Shown: positions 29,434 to 37,233 of the stretch, piece by piece
Numbering within the stretch: position 1 is the stretch's first letter
Layout: each line of letters starts with the position of its first letter
Source of the DNA: Kitasatospora sp. NBC_00240
GTDB lineage: Bacteria > Actinomycetota > Actinomycetes > Streptomycetales > Streptomycetaceae
Assembly (NCBI RefSeq): GCF_026342405.1
Contig: NZ_JAPEMU010000001.1
Span: 2,294,001 to 2,358,000, forward strand
DNA: 64,000 bases
Direction of reading: 5' to 3'
The notes under the pieces: generated by a model
Database searches by the model: none
What the model saw: only the letters and a program-made list of their open reading frames with translations
What the model was told of the DNA's origin: nothing
Program-made: the position numbers and the translations under genes

Positions 29434-30423
29434 ATGACCTACCTCGCCGCGGACGACCGCTACACCTCGATGACCTACCGCCGTGCCGGGCACAGCGGTG
29501 TGCAGCTGCCCGCCGTCTCGCTGGGGCTGTGGCACAACTTCGGTGACACCCAGCCGCTGGAGGTGCAGCGCGCGGTGCTGCGCCGGGCCTTCGACCGGGG
29601 CATCACGCACTTCGACCTGGCCAACAACTACGGCCCGCCGTACGGCAGCGCCGAGCGCAACTTCGGTTACCTGTTCGCCCAGGACTTCCGTCCGTACCGG
29701 GACGAGCTGTTCATCGCCTCCAAGGCGGGCTACGACATGTGGCCGGGCCCCTACGGCGACGGCGGCTCCCGCAAGTACCTGCTGGCCAGCCTCGACCAGT
29801 CGCTCGACCGGATGGGCCTCGACTACGTCGACGTGTTCTACTCCCACCGCTTCGACCCCGACACCCCGCTGGAAGAGACCATGGGGGCGCTGGACACCGC
29901 CGTGCGCTCGGGCCGGGCGCTGTACGCGGGCATCTCCAACTACCCGGCGCAGCAGCACCGGGAGGCGGTGGCGATCCTGCGCGGGCTGGGCACGCCGATG
30001 CTGCTCAACCAGGTGAGCTACTCCATCCTGAACCGGGCGCCGGAGGAGGGCTTGCTGGACGCCGTCGGCGACACGCAGACCAGCCTGATCGCCTTCTCCC
30101 CGCTCGCCCAGGGTCTGCTGACCGACCGCTACCTCGGTGGCGAGGTGCCGGCCGGCTCCCGGATGTCGGTCGGCCACTTCCTCAAGGAGGCGGCGCTGAC
30201 GGGTTCGAAGCTGGAGCAGCTGCGGGCCCTCAACAAGGTGGCCGAGGGCCGCGGGCAGAGCCTGGCGCAGCTGGCCCTGGCCTGGGTGCTGCGTGACCCG
30301 CGGGTGGTCTCGGTGATCATCGGCGCCAGCAGCGTCCGGCAGCTGGACCAGAACATCGACGCCCTGGCGGGCGGCCCGCTGTCGGCCGAGGACCTGGCCG
30401 AGATCGACCGCCTGAGCCGCTGA
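29434..30423 (+). CDS. aldo/keto reductase, YghZ-like
   Basis: A 329-residue NADPH-dependent oxidoreductase with an (alpha/beta)8 barrel. The catalytic tetrad can be placed: Asp in THFDLANNYG, Tyr in the same segment, Lys in LFIASKAGYDM and His in VDVFYSHRFD. The NNYGPPYGSAERNFG insertion and IAFSPLAQGLLTDRYL are diagnostic of the YghZ/L-glyceraldehyde-3-phosphate reductase group, and IIGASSVRQLDQNI binds the cofactor phosphate. E. coli YghZ reduces methylglyoxal and L-glyceraldehyde 3-phosphate; the same is likely here. ATG at 29434 follows CAGGA. No operon partner on this strand. Confidence 0.93.
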   Translation: MTYLAADDRYTSMTYRRAGHSGVQLPAVSLGLWHNFGDTQPLEVQRAVLRRAFDRGITHFDLANNYGPPYGSAERNFGYLFAQDFRPYRDELFIASKAGYDMWPGPYGDGGSRKYLLASLDQSLDRMGLDYVDVFYSHRFDPDTPLEETMGALDTAVRSGRALYAGISNYPAQQHREAVAILRGLGTPMLLNQVSYSILNRAPEEGLLDAVGDTQTSLIAFSPLAQGLLTDRYLGGEVPAGSRMSVGHFLKEAALTGSKLEQLRALNKVAEGRGQSLAQLALAWVLRDPRVVSVIIGASSVRQLDQNIDALAGGPLSAEDLAEIDRLSR

Positions 30424-30439
30424 CCGCGGCACGTCCCGC

Positions 30440-30946
30440 TCACTGCTGGACGGACGCCCCGGTGTCGTGGTCGCTGATCTCCGTGATCCGGCACGGCACC
30501 GGGCCGTCCGGCACGGAGGCGACGGACGCCGAGGGGTTCGGGTCGGCCACCTCGTTCCTGCCCGTCCGGAGCGGCTCCACGTCGTCGACGTAGATCGTGT
30601 CGCCGGCGAGCCGGTCGGAGTCCGACCCGAACACCAGCACGGTGGTGTACGTGTGCGCCGTGTCGGGGTCCTCGTTGTTCACGTACACCGTGCCGTGCAG
30701 GACCGGCACGCCGTCAGCCCGGCTCAGCCGGCAGTCGGAGACGCTCCACGCGGCATGCTCCACCGGTACGAGCGGGCTGCTCGCCGCCCCCGGAGCCTCG
30801 GAGGACGACCCGGGCGTGCCGCCCGAGCCGGCCGCGGCCGCCCCGGTGATCACCGCCGAGGCGACGGCCGTGCGGGACGCGGCGACGGGGCTCGGGCCGG
30901 ACGTCGGACGCGTCCTGTCCGTGGTCCTGCTGCACGAGTGCGCCAT
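30440..30946 (-). CDS. hypothetical protein, possibly exported
   Basis: A 168-residue protein of unknown function. Residues about 22-42 (ASRTAVASAVITGAAAAGSGG) are mildly hydrophobic and could be a weak signal or anchor; a Ser/Gly/Pro linker follows. The C-terminal 110 residues (HAAWSVSDCRLSRADGVPVLHGTVYVNNEDPDTAHTYTTVLVFGSDSDRLAGDTIYVDDVEPLRTGRNEV) read as an immunoglobulin-like beta domain of the FxLYD kind with a Cys pair (DC...PC). ATG at 30946 is used; the ribosome site is weak and TTG at 30958 is an alternative. It is convergent with the aldo-keto reductase gene. Confidence 0.55.
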   Translation of the reverse strand: MAHSCSRTTDRTRPTSGPSPVAASRTAVASAVITGAAAAGSGGTPGSSSEAPGAASSPLVPVEHAAWSVSDCRLSRADGVPVLHGTVYVNNEDPDTAHTYTTVLVFGSDSDRLAGDTIYVDDVEPLRTGRNEVADPNPSASVASVPDGPVPCRITEISDHDTGASVQQ

Positions 30947-31023
30947 GAGGGCGATCAATCGGGACGACAGGGCCGGGCCCCCGGGTCATGCCGGCCCCAG
31001 GCCCCCGCTGCCGGCGCCGAGCG

Positions 31024-32100
31024 TCATCGCCGGTTGATCCCCAGCGCGGGCAGGACGGTCTCGGCGACCCGGTGGGCCTCCTCCAGCAGCGGGTTGCCGG
31101 AGAGGATGAAGGTGTCGACGCCGAGCGACTCGAACTCCTGGAGCCGCTCCACCACTTGGGCGGTGCTGCCGACCACGGCCGTGCCGGGGCCCGGACGGAA
31201 CAGGCTCATGCCCGGCCAGAGGTTCGGGTGGGTCTCCAACTCCCGTGCGTGCGCCGGGACCTTGCCGCCGTGCTGGCGGAACTGCCGCTGCCAGCCGACG
31301 CCGTCCTCGCCGCCGCGGTTGCCGAGCTGCCGGGCGTAGGTGGCCTGGCTGGTGACGTCGAGCAGCCGGTCGGCGGCCGCCCAGGCCTGGTCCTCGGTGT
31401 CCCGGACGATCAGGTGCAGGCGCAGTCCGATCCGCAGACTGCGGCCGTGCGCCGCGGCTCGCTCGCGGACCTTCGCCAGCTTCTCCCTGAGCAGGTGCGG
31501 CGGTTCGCCCCAGGTGAGGTAGACGTCGACGTGCTCGGCGGCCATCTCGATGCCGGCCGGTGAGCTGCCGCCGAACCAGAGCGGGATGCCGCCGGGCTGG
31601 ACGGGGGTGAGTTCGCGCAGGCTCGCGCCGGCGTTCCTCAGGTCGTAGAACTCGCCCTTGTGGTCGAAGACCTCACCGGCGGTGAGGCGCTTGACGATCG
31701 ACCAGTACTCGGCACTGAGCCGGTACCGGTCGTCGTGCTCGACGTGCAGGCCGTACTCCCGCAGCTGCTCGGTGGACCCGTTCACCACGTTGAAGCGCAG
31801 CCGGCCGCCGTGCAGGTGGTCGAAGCTCAGCGCCATCTTCGCCAGCAGGGTGGGCGCCACCAGGCCGGGGTGGACGGCGAGCAGCGGCTTGAAGCCGGTG
31901 CTGGTCGCGGCCGCCAGCGCGCTGCCGAGCGTCCAGACGTCGTACAGGTCGGTGGCGAGCAGGGCGCCGGTGTAGCCCAGGCGGTCGACGGTGCCGGCGA
32001 GTTGCTGGAGGTAGCCGAGGTCGACCGGGCGGCGGCCGGCCGGCTCCCACGGGTAGTGGCCCTCGCGCGGGATGATGTACCAGAGGACTTCGGAGGCCAT
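31024..32100 (-). CDS. LLM-class flavin-dependent monooxygenase (SsuD-like)
   Basis: A 358-residue FMNH2-dependent monooxygenase with the bacterial luciferase-like barrel. The stretch FKPLLAVHPGLVAPTLLAKMALSFDHLHGGRLRFNVVNG is the SsuD-group core with its flavin-binding Asn-Val-Val, and the HVEHDDRYRLSAEYW and GGIPLWFGGSSPAGIE segments agree. SsuD-type enzymes desulfonate alkanesulfonates to an aldehyde and sulfite. It is the last gene of the operon, 3 bp after the receptor-like gene, so it would process what the transporter brings in. No flavin reductase gene is present in the window, so FMNH2 must come from elsewhere. DszA-, SfnG- or MsuD-like specificity is possible. Confidence 0.88.
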   Translation of the reverse strand: MASEVLWYIIPREGHYPWEPAGRRPVDLGYLQQLAGTVDRLGYTGALLATDLYDVWTLGSALAAATSTGFKPLLAVHPGLVAPTLLAKMALSFDHLHGGRLRFNVVNGSTEQLREYGLHVEHDDRYRLSAEYWSIVKRLTAGEVFDHKGEFYDLRNAGASLRELTPVQPGGIPLWFGGSSPAGIEMAAEHVDVYLTWGEPPHLLREKLAKVRERAAAHGRSLRIGLRLHLIVRDTEDQAWAAADRLLDVTSQATYARQLGNRGGEDGVGWQRQFRQHGGKVPAHARELETHPNLWPGMSLFRPGPGTAVVGSTAQVVERLQEFESLGVDTFILSGNPLLEEAHRVAETVLPALGINRR

Positions 32101-32103
32101 CGG

Positions 32104-33009
32104 TCAGACCGCCTTCGCGAGCGCGGCGGCCACGGGGGCCTCCAGCGCCGGGAGATGGGCGTCCGCGACGGTGATCGTCCGGTCGATGAAACCGACAGCG
32201 TGGAAGATGTCGGCCGCCTCCTGCTGCTCGGCGACGAACGCGGCGGTGGCGGGCTCCAGCCGCCACGGCAGTGCGGTGAGGGCGGTCAGCCAGTCCTCGG
32301 TGCTGCCCCCGAGGTCGGCGGCGGCGATCGCGGCCGCCTCGGCGGGGTTGGCCGCGACCCAGGCGTCGGCACGGGCCAGCGCGGCGGTGATCGCGGCGAC
32401 CACGTCGGGGCGGCCCTCGGCGAAGTCGCGGCGGGCGAAGAACACCGAGCGGTCGGTGATCACGTCGCCGGTACGGACCAGAACGCGGAACTCGCCGGTC
32501 CGCAGCGCGGCCGCCAGTTCGGCACCCTGGGCGATCCAGCCGGCGATCTCGCCGGCCCGCAGCTGCGCGGCCGGGTCGGAGCCGGGAGCCGGGCGGACCG
32601 GCCGGACGTCCTCGGCGTACGACAGGCCCTCGACGTGCAGCGCCTTGGCGAGCAGGTGGGTCTGCCAGGAGCCGATGCCGAGGACGACGGTGCCGCCCTT
32701 GAGCCCGGTGATACCGGTGACCGGGCCGTCGGCCAGGACGAGCAGCGCGCCGTGGTCGGGGCGCGGCGCCGAGACCGCCGTGTAGACCAGGTCGTGGCCG
32801 GCGGCCTGGGCGGTGACCGGCGGGGTGGAGCCGGTGCCGCCGAGGTCGATGGTGCCGTCGGCGAGCAGGGCGCCGGTGCGGGTGCCGTCCGTGTAGTGGT
32901 GGAAGACGCCGCTCTCACCGAGCGGCGCCAATTCCTCGGCGAGGAAGTCCAGGCGGGCGAGGTGGTAGAGGGACGGGTTGCTGCTGTGGACACCGATGGT
33001 GACGGTCAT
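32104..33009 (-). CDS. SsuA/NrtA-type receptor-like protein without a signal peptide
   Basis: A 301-residue protein with the periplasmic-binding-protein type 2 fold of the SsuA/TauA/NrtA group: IDLGGTGSTPPVTAQAAG, LKGGTVVLGIGSWQTHLLAKAL, AAQLRAGEIAGWIAQGAEL and ADAWVAANPAEAAAI. It begins MTVTIGVHSSNPSLYHLARLDF, directly at the first strand, with no signal peptide or lipobox, so it is predicted to be cytosolic. It lies between ATPase and monooxygenase genes and may be an intracellular enzyme or carrier built on the receptor fold, as DszB is. The catalytic Cys of DszB is absent. Its role is unproven. Confidence 0.75.
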   Translation of the reverse strand: MTVTIGVHSSNPSLYHLARLDFLAEELAPLGESGVFHHYTDGTRTGALLADGTIDLGGTGSTPPVTAQAAGHDLVYTAVSAPRPDHGALLVLADGPVTGITGLKGGTVVLGIGSWQTHLLAKALHVEGLSYAEDVRPVRPAPGSDPAAQLRAGEIAGWIAQGAELAAALRTGEFRVLVRTGDVITDRSVFFARRDFAEGRPDVVAAITAALARADAWVAANPAEAAAIAAADLGGSTEDWLTALTALPWRLEPATAAFVAEQQEAADIFHAVGFIDRTITVADAHLPALEAPVAAALAKAV

Positions 33010-33065
33010 GGGGATCGCTCCGGCTTCAGTACGGGAGGGCGGGGGGTTTCGGGCGGAGGTGGGGC

Positions 33066-33836
33066 TCAGGGACTCACGGGCTCGGGCAGCTCGACGCCGA
33101 GGTCCGCGAGCAGCCGGCGGCGAAGGCCGGCGAAGGCCGGGTCGGCGGAGTCGCGCGGGCGGGCCACCTCGACGGTCTCGTCGGTGACGAGCGCGCCGTC
33201 GCGGAGCACCGCGACCCGGTCGGCGAGCCGGATCGCCTCCTCCACGTCGTGGGTGACCAGCAGCACGGCCGGGCGGTGCTTGCGGACCAGCTCGCCGACC
33301 AGGTCCTGCATCCTCAGCCGGGTCAGCGCGTCGAGGGCGGCGAACGGCTCGTCCAGCAGGAGCAGTTGCGGCTCACGGACGAGGGCCCGGGCCAGCGCGA
33401 CCCGCTGGGCCTCGCCGCCGGAGAGGGTGGCCGGCCAGGCGTCGGCGTGCCGGTCCAGCCCGACCTCGGCCAGGGCCCGCACCCCGGTCTCCCGGGAGGC
33501 GGCGCCGCGCGGCAGGCCGATCGTGACGTTGGCGAGCACCCGCTGCGAGGGCACCAGACGCGGCTCCTGGAAGACCACCGTGCGGACCGGCGGGACGAGC
33601 ACGGTGCCGGCGTCGGCCCGGTCCAGCGCGCCGAGGATCCGCAGCAGGGTGGTCTTGCCGGTGCCGCTGGCGCCGAGCAGGGCGACGAACTCGCCGCGGG
33701 CGATGTCCAGGTCGACACCGTCCAGGACGTGCCGGGTGCCGAAGGTGCGGCGCAGGCCGCGCAGGTGGACGGCCGGGGTGGCGGCGCCGTGGTCGGGGGT
33801 GGCGGCGCCGGGGTCGGGGGCGGTCGGACGGCTCAT
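33066..33836 (-). CDS. sulfonate/organosulfur ABC transporter ATPase (SsuB-like)
   Basis: The 256-residue nucleotide-binding subunit of an SsuB/TauB-type importer. Walker A is LLGASGTGKTTLLRIL, the signature LSGGEAQRVALARAL, Walker B LLLLDEPFAALD, and the switch His lies in LLVTHDVEEAIRLADR. Its ATG overlaps the stop of the permease gene (ATGA at 33833-33836), which indicates translational coupling. The N-terminal 20 residues (PTAPDPGAATPDHGAATPAVH) are a low-complexity extension before the conserved LRGLRRTFG start. It energises the permease encoded upstream. Confidence 0.92.
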   Translation of the reverse strand: MSRPTAPDPGAATPDHGAATPAVHLRGLRRTFGTRHVLDGVDLDIARGEFVALLGASGTGKTTLLRILGALDRADAGTVLVPPVRTVVFQEPRLVPSQRVLANVTIGLPRGAASRETGVRALAEVGLDRHADAWPATLSGGEAQRVALARALVREPQLLLLDEPFAALDALTRLRMQDLVGELVRKHRPAVLLVTHDVEEAIRLADRVAVLRDGALVTDETVEVARPRDSADPAFAGLRRRLLADLGVELPEPVSP

Positions 33837-34720
33837 CGGGTCGCTCCTTGCGCCCGCCAGGGCATCAGCACCCGCTCCAGCACCCGGACGACACCGTCGG
33901 CCAGCAGGCCGAGCACGCCGTAGATCAGGATGCAGACCGCGAGGATGTCGGTGCGGGAGAAGTTCTGGGCCTGCGCCATCAGGTAGCCGATGCCCTCGGT
34001 GGAGTTGATCTCCTCGGCGGCGATCAGCGCGATCACGCTGAGGGTCATGGACAGCCGCAGGCCGGACAGCAGGGCCGGCAGCGCGCCCGGCAGCACCACC
34101 GTCCGCACGATCGCCCAGCGGCCGAGACCGAAGCTGCGGACCGCCTCGATCAGCTTGCGGTCGGTGCTGCGTACGCCGCCGGAGGTGGAGACGTACATCG
34201 GGAAGCTGGTGGCGACCGCGATCAGGGCGATCTTCGCGGTCTCGGTGATGCCGAACCAGACCATGAACAGCGGGACCAGCGCCAGGAAGGGCACCGTCCG
34301 CAGCACCTGGACGGCCGAGTCGAGCAGTTCCTCGCCGAGCCGGAAGAAGCCGGTGACGACCCCCAGCACCAGGCCGGCGCCGGCGCCGAACAGCAGGCCG
34401 AGGCCGGCCCGGGTGAGGGAGACGCCGAGCGCGTCGGTGAGCTGGCCGTTGCGCCAGATCTCGTCCAGCGCCTCGACCACCTGGCCGGGCGAGGCCAGCA
34501 CGTCCTGGGTGAGGGCGCCGGTGGCGGAGGCCAGGGCCCAGGTGCCGAGCAGGGCGAGCGGGCCCAGGGTGCGCAGGACCAGGGCGAGGTGCCGGGGGCG
34601 GGGCGCGGGCAGTCTGGTGCGGGGGGCGACCAGGCCGGCGGCCAGCGCGGCGGCGGTGTCCGGGGCGGGGGCGGTCACGGTGGTCCGCGCGGGGGCGGCA
34701 GCGGGGGCGGGGGCGGTCAC
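33833..34720 (-). CDS. sulfonate/organosulfur ABC transporter permease (SsuC-like)
   Basis: A 295-residue inner-membrane subunit with about six transmembrane helices after a Pro/Ala-rich cytosolic tail of about 45 residues. The EAA loop that contacts the ATPase is in EEINSTEGIGYLMAQAQNFSRTD, and RTVVLPGALPALLSGLRLSMT is typical of the SsuC/TauC/NrtB group. It starts with GTG overlapping the stop of the lipoprotein gene (GTGA at 34717-34720) and its own stop overlaps the ATPase start, so receptor, permease and ATPase are tightly coupled. Confidence 0.92.
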   Translation of the reverse strand: MTAPAPAAAPARTTVTAPAPDTAAALAAGLVAPRTRLPAPRPRHLALVLRTLGPLALLGTWALASATGALTQDVLASPGQVVEALDEIWRNGQLTDALGVSLTRAGLGLLFGAGAGLVLGVVTGFFRLGEELLDSAVQVLRTVPFLALVPLFMVWFGITETAKIALIAVATSFPMYVSTSGGVRSTDRKLIEAVRSFGLGRWAIVRTVVLPGALPALLSGLRLSMTLSVIALIAAEEINSTEGIGYLMAQAQNFSRTDILAVCILIYGVLGLLADGVVRVLERVLMPWRAQGATR

Positions 34721-35739
34721 TTGCCGCCGCCGGGGAGCTTGCCGACGTCGAGCACGTAGGGCTTCACGTCGATCAGCGACTTGGTGACCTTCTGGTCGGC
34801 GAAGAACTGCGCGACGGTGCCGAACCGGACGAGGTCCGCGTCGGTGATCACGTCGGCGGTCGCCCCCGACCTGGTGACGTTGATCGCGACCTCCCGCTCG
34901 GCCGGGGTGACGGCGGTCGGGCCGGAGTCGGTGACCACGTTGAGGTACGCGGCCGGGTCGGCCTTCTCCTTCAGGCCGTTCTCGTGCAGGTAGCCGTAGA
35001 AGGCGCCGACCACCGCGGGGTACTTGTCGGCGAAGCCGCCCCGGACCGCCCAGACCGCGTAGTTGTCCGAGCCGACCTCCTGGCCGTTGACCAGGAAGTG
35101 CGCGCCGGCGTTGGCGATCTCGGGGGTGGAGAAGGTGTTCCAGGTGGCCCAGGCGTCCACCTGGCCGGAGTTGAACACCCCGGCCGTCTGGTCGGCGCGC
35201 AGGTAGACCCGCTCCACCTTGTCCGCCGGGATGCCGTTCTTCTCGAGGGCCTTCAGCAGCAGGTACTCGCTGGTGCCGCCCTGCGAGACGGCGACCTTCT
35301 TGCCGACCAGGTCCTGCACGCTCTTGATCGGCGAGCCGTTCTTCACCAGGATCCCCTCGCCGACCGCGTCGGGAGCGGTCTGGGCGAACAGCTTGAACCC
35401 CGGCTTCTGGCCGAGCGCGGCCACCGCGGAGGTGATCGAGCCCTGGGCGATGTCGAGCTGGTCGGCGGAGAGCGCCTGGGCGGCGGGCGCGAACGGGCCG
35501 GCGCTGCCCGTCCAGGCGACCTTGGCGTGGACGGCGGCCAGCGCTCTGTCCAGCGAACCGTCCTTCTTGCCGAGGGCGAGGAAGCCGGAGTTGCCCGGGT
35601 CGGGCAGCCGCAGCACCACGTCGGCGGCGGCGTTGCCGTCGGCCGAGGCCTTGGCGCTCCCGGCGGAGGAGCCGCAGGCCGCGAGCGGGGCGACGGCCAG
35701 CAGGGCGGTGGCGGCGAGGACGAGGCGGGGGGTCTTCAT
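34717..35739 (-). CDS. substrate-binding lipoprotein of the organosulfur ABC transporter
   Basis: A 340-residue extracellular receptor tethered by lipid. The signal ends in a lipobox, VAPLAAC, with Cys22. The mature part has the SsuA/TauA-type fold: VLRLPDPGNSGFLALGKKDG, LDIAQGSITSAVAAL, GILVKNGSPIKSVQDLVGKKVAVSQGGTSEYLLLKAL and WATWNTFSTPEI. It is the paralogue of the receptor encoded at 39108-40121, with much the same motifs in the same order. ATG at 35739; the DszB-like gene ends 24 bp upstream. It should capture an alkane- or aryl-sulfonate or a related sulfur compound. Confidence 0.92.
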   Translation of the reverse strand: MKTPRLVLAATALLAVAPLAACGSSAGSAKASADGNAAADVVLRLPDPGNSGFLALGKKDGSLDRALAAVHAKVAWTGSAGPFAPAAQALSADQLDIAQGSITSAVAALGQKPGFKLFAQTAPDAVGEGILVKNGSPIKSVQDLVGKKVAVSQGGTSEYLLLKALEKNGIPADKVERVYLRADQTAGVFNSGQVDAWATWNTFSTPEIANAGAHFLVNGQEVGSDNYAVWAVRGGFADKYPAVVGAFYGYLHENGLKEKADPAAYLNVVTDSGPTAVTPAEREVAINVTRSGATADVITDADLVRFGTVAQFFADQKVTKSLIDVKPYVLDVGKLPGGGK

Positions 35740-35763
35740 GGTGCGATGTCTCCTGATCGGGCG

Positions 35764-36771
35764 TCAGACGGAGGCGGGGCGGCGGCGGTCACGCAGGGCG
35801 CGGGCCGCGCGGAGGGGTTCGGGGTCGGTCCAGGCGCGGATGTCGACGGGGGCGTCCAGGAAGCCCTGGCCGTGCAGGAAGCGCTCCTGCTGGGCGAGCA
35901 GGCCGAGCCGCTCCTCGGAGAGGTCGAGGTGCAGGGTGCGGTGGCTGCCGTCGGCGTACGCGCCGGCCACCCCCTCGGCCCCGGCGCCGGTCTCGGCCTG
36001 CAGGATCCGGGCCACCTCGGCAGGACTCCCGGCGGCCCAGTCGGCGGCTTCGAGCAGCACGGCGAGGAACCGCACCACCAGGTCGGGGTGTTCGTCGAGC
36101 AGCCGCTGGTGGACGGTGACGGGCCGCGGGGTGCCGTTGTTGACCCGGGCCCGGCGGTCGGGGGCGGCGTCCAGCTCGACCGCCACCTCGGCGCCGATCC
36201 GGCGGGCCGCCTCGACCGCGAGGGCGCCCTTCACGTACACCGCGTCCACCGTTCCGGCCCGCAGCGCGGCGAGTTCGGCGGACCACTGTCCGCCGGCCTC
36301 GCCGGCGGGGACCTCCACCAGGGTGGCGTCGGCCAGGGTGAGCCCGGCCAGCGAGAGCGCGCCGGTGAAGCCGGCCAGCGCCATCGCCCGCCAGAAGTCG
36401 ATGCCGATCCCATGGTGTGGGACGGCCAGCCGCAGTCCGCGCAGCCCGGCCGGGCCCTCGATGCCGCTGCCGGCCCGGACCAGCACGACCTGGCGCTCCT
36501 CGATCCAGGTGAGGCCGATCAGCCTGGTCCGCTCGCCGCGCGAACGAGCCCACAACGCGGGGACGTTGCCGCCCTCACGGAACAGGCCGGTGAGCGCGTG
36601 GGTGAAGTGGTGGTCCGCGGCGACCTCGGGCGGGGCGTCCTGGAGGGAGCGGACCGCGATGCCGTCGGCGGCGAACTCCTCGGCCAGCCGGCCCTGGTCG
36701 GCGGCGATGCCGGTGGCGGTGGGGACGGGGCAGCGGGTGAACCAGAGGGTGTCGGGGGCGGGGCTGGGCAC
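35764..36771 (-). CDS. DszB-like (sulfinate desulfinase family) protein
   Basis: A 335-residue protein of the receptor-fold family that includes the desulfinase DszB. The N-terminus TLWFTRCPVPTATGIAADQGRL has a Cys in the CPVP context where DszB keeps its catalytic Cys27, followed by HHFTHALTGLFREGGNVPALWARS with conserved His and Arg candidates, then TRLIGLTWIEERQVVLVR. There is no signal peptide, so it works in the cytosol. DszB releases sulfite from an aromatic sulfinate; here, with an SsuD-like oxygenase and importer, a carbon-sulfur cleavage step is the best hypothesis, although the substrate is unknown. GTG at 36771 has AGGAAGG upstream. It is the first structural gene after the Cys-codon leader. 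Confidence 0.7.
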   Translation of the reverse strand: MPSPAPDTLWFTRCPVPTATGIAADQGRLAEEFAADGIAVRSLQDAPPEVAADHHFTHALTGLFREGGNVPALWARSRGERTRLIGLTWIEERQVVLVRAGSGIEGPAGLRGLRLAVPHHGIGIDFWRAMALAGFTGALSLAGLTLADATLVEVPAGEAGGQWSAELAALRAGTVDAVYVKGALAVEAARRIGAEVAVELDAAPDRRARVNNGTPRPVTVHQRLLDEHPDLVVRFLAVLLEAADWAAGSPAEVARILQAETGAGAEGVAGAYADGSHRTLHLDLSEERLGLLAQQERFLHGQGFLDAPVDIRAWTDPEPLRAARALRDRRRPASV

Positions 36772-36890
36772 GGTGGTGCCTTCCTGGGATCGGAGGGGGT
36801 GCGCGGACGCGGCGGGGCGTCACGGTGCGGCGAGGAACGGCGCGGCGACGGTGAAGCCGGAGAGGCAGTGAAGTGCACTGCGGTGGAAGG

Positions 36891-36909
36891 CTGTTGTCAG
36901 AGACAACAG
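36891..36909 (-). promoter_or_regulatory. hairpin spanning the Cys-Cys codons of leader peptide 1
   Basis: Perfect 8-bp arms CTGTTGTC (36891-36898) and GACAACAG (36902-36909) with loop AGA. On the coding strand the stem is formed by the ACC TGT TGT CTC TGA end of the leader ORF and the bases just after it. A ribosome stalled on the Cys codons would melt this stem, the geometry expected of a cysteine-sensing attenuator. Confidence 0.6.
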
Positions 36910-36959
36910 GTACGGCGGACGCGGATCGCGGGGAGGGCGCTGCACCGGTGGGTCGTCAC
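36897..36959 (-). CDS. cysteine-codon leader peptide 1 of the organosulfur operon
   Basis: A 20-residue ORF (MTTHRCSALPAIRVRRTCCL) that starts with GTG at 36959, preceded by a strong AAGGAG at 36967-36972 with a 7-base gap. It ends Thr-Cys-Cys-Leu-stop and has a third Cys at position 6. It lies 125 bases upstream of the DszB-like gene. Short ORFs with Cys runs near the end precede sulfur genes in actinobacteria, and in mycobacteria poly-Cys short ORFs act as cysteine-responsive attenuators. The hairpin over the Cys codons supports that role here. The peptide itself probably has no function. Confidence 0.75.
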   Translation of the reverse strand: MTTHRCSALPAIRVRRTCCL

Positions 36960-37233
36960 GGCACTGCTCCTTCCTGCTCGGGCGTCGGGGTCGCGGCGGT
37001 AGGTCCGGCGCGGTGCCGCGGCGGTGTGTCCGGCGCGGTGCCCTGAGCGTTCCACGGTCGACGAGCAGGAAGCAAGCTTTTCCACATCGTGGGATCACTT
37101 GTTCATGAAAGCCATGCCATTGCCATACCGGCGACACAATTGCGCAGGGCCGACTGCCATAGTCTGGGACCATCAGCTCATCCGGCATCAACTCCGGTAC
37201 CCCGCAAGGGTCCGGCACAGAACGCGAGGTGTC
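36960..37233. promoter_or_regulatory. divergent promoter region of the organosulfur operon and its IclR gene
   Basis: The interval between the leader ORF and the divergent IclR gene includes an AT-richer core at about 37065-37150 with AAGCTT and the perfect palindrome TTCATGAA (37101-37108). The motif GCCAT recurs at about 37110-37130 and 37158. TTGCGC at 37140-37145 followed by CATAGT at 37159 could be promoter elements of the IclR gene. Operator assignment is inferred. Confidence 0.45.
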
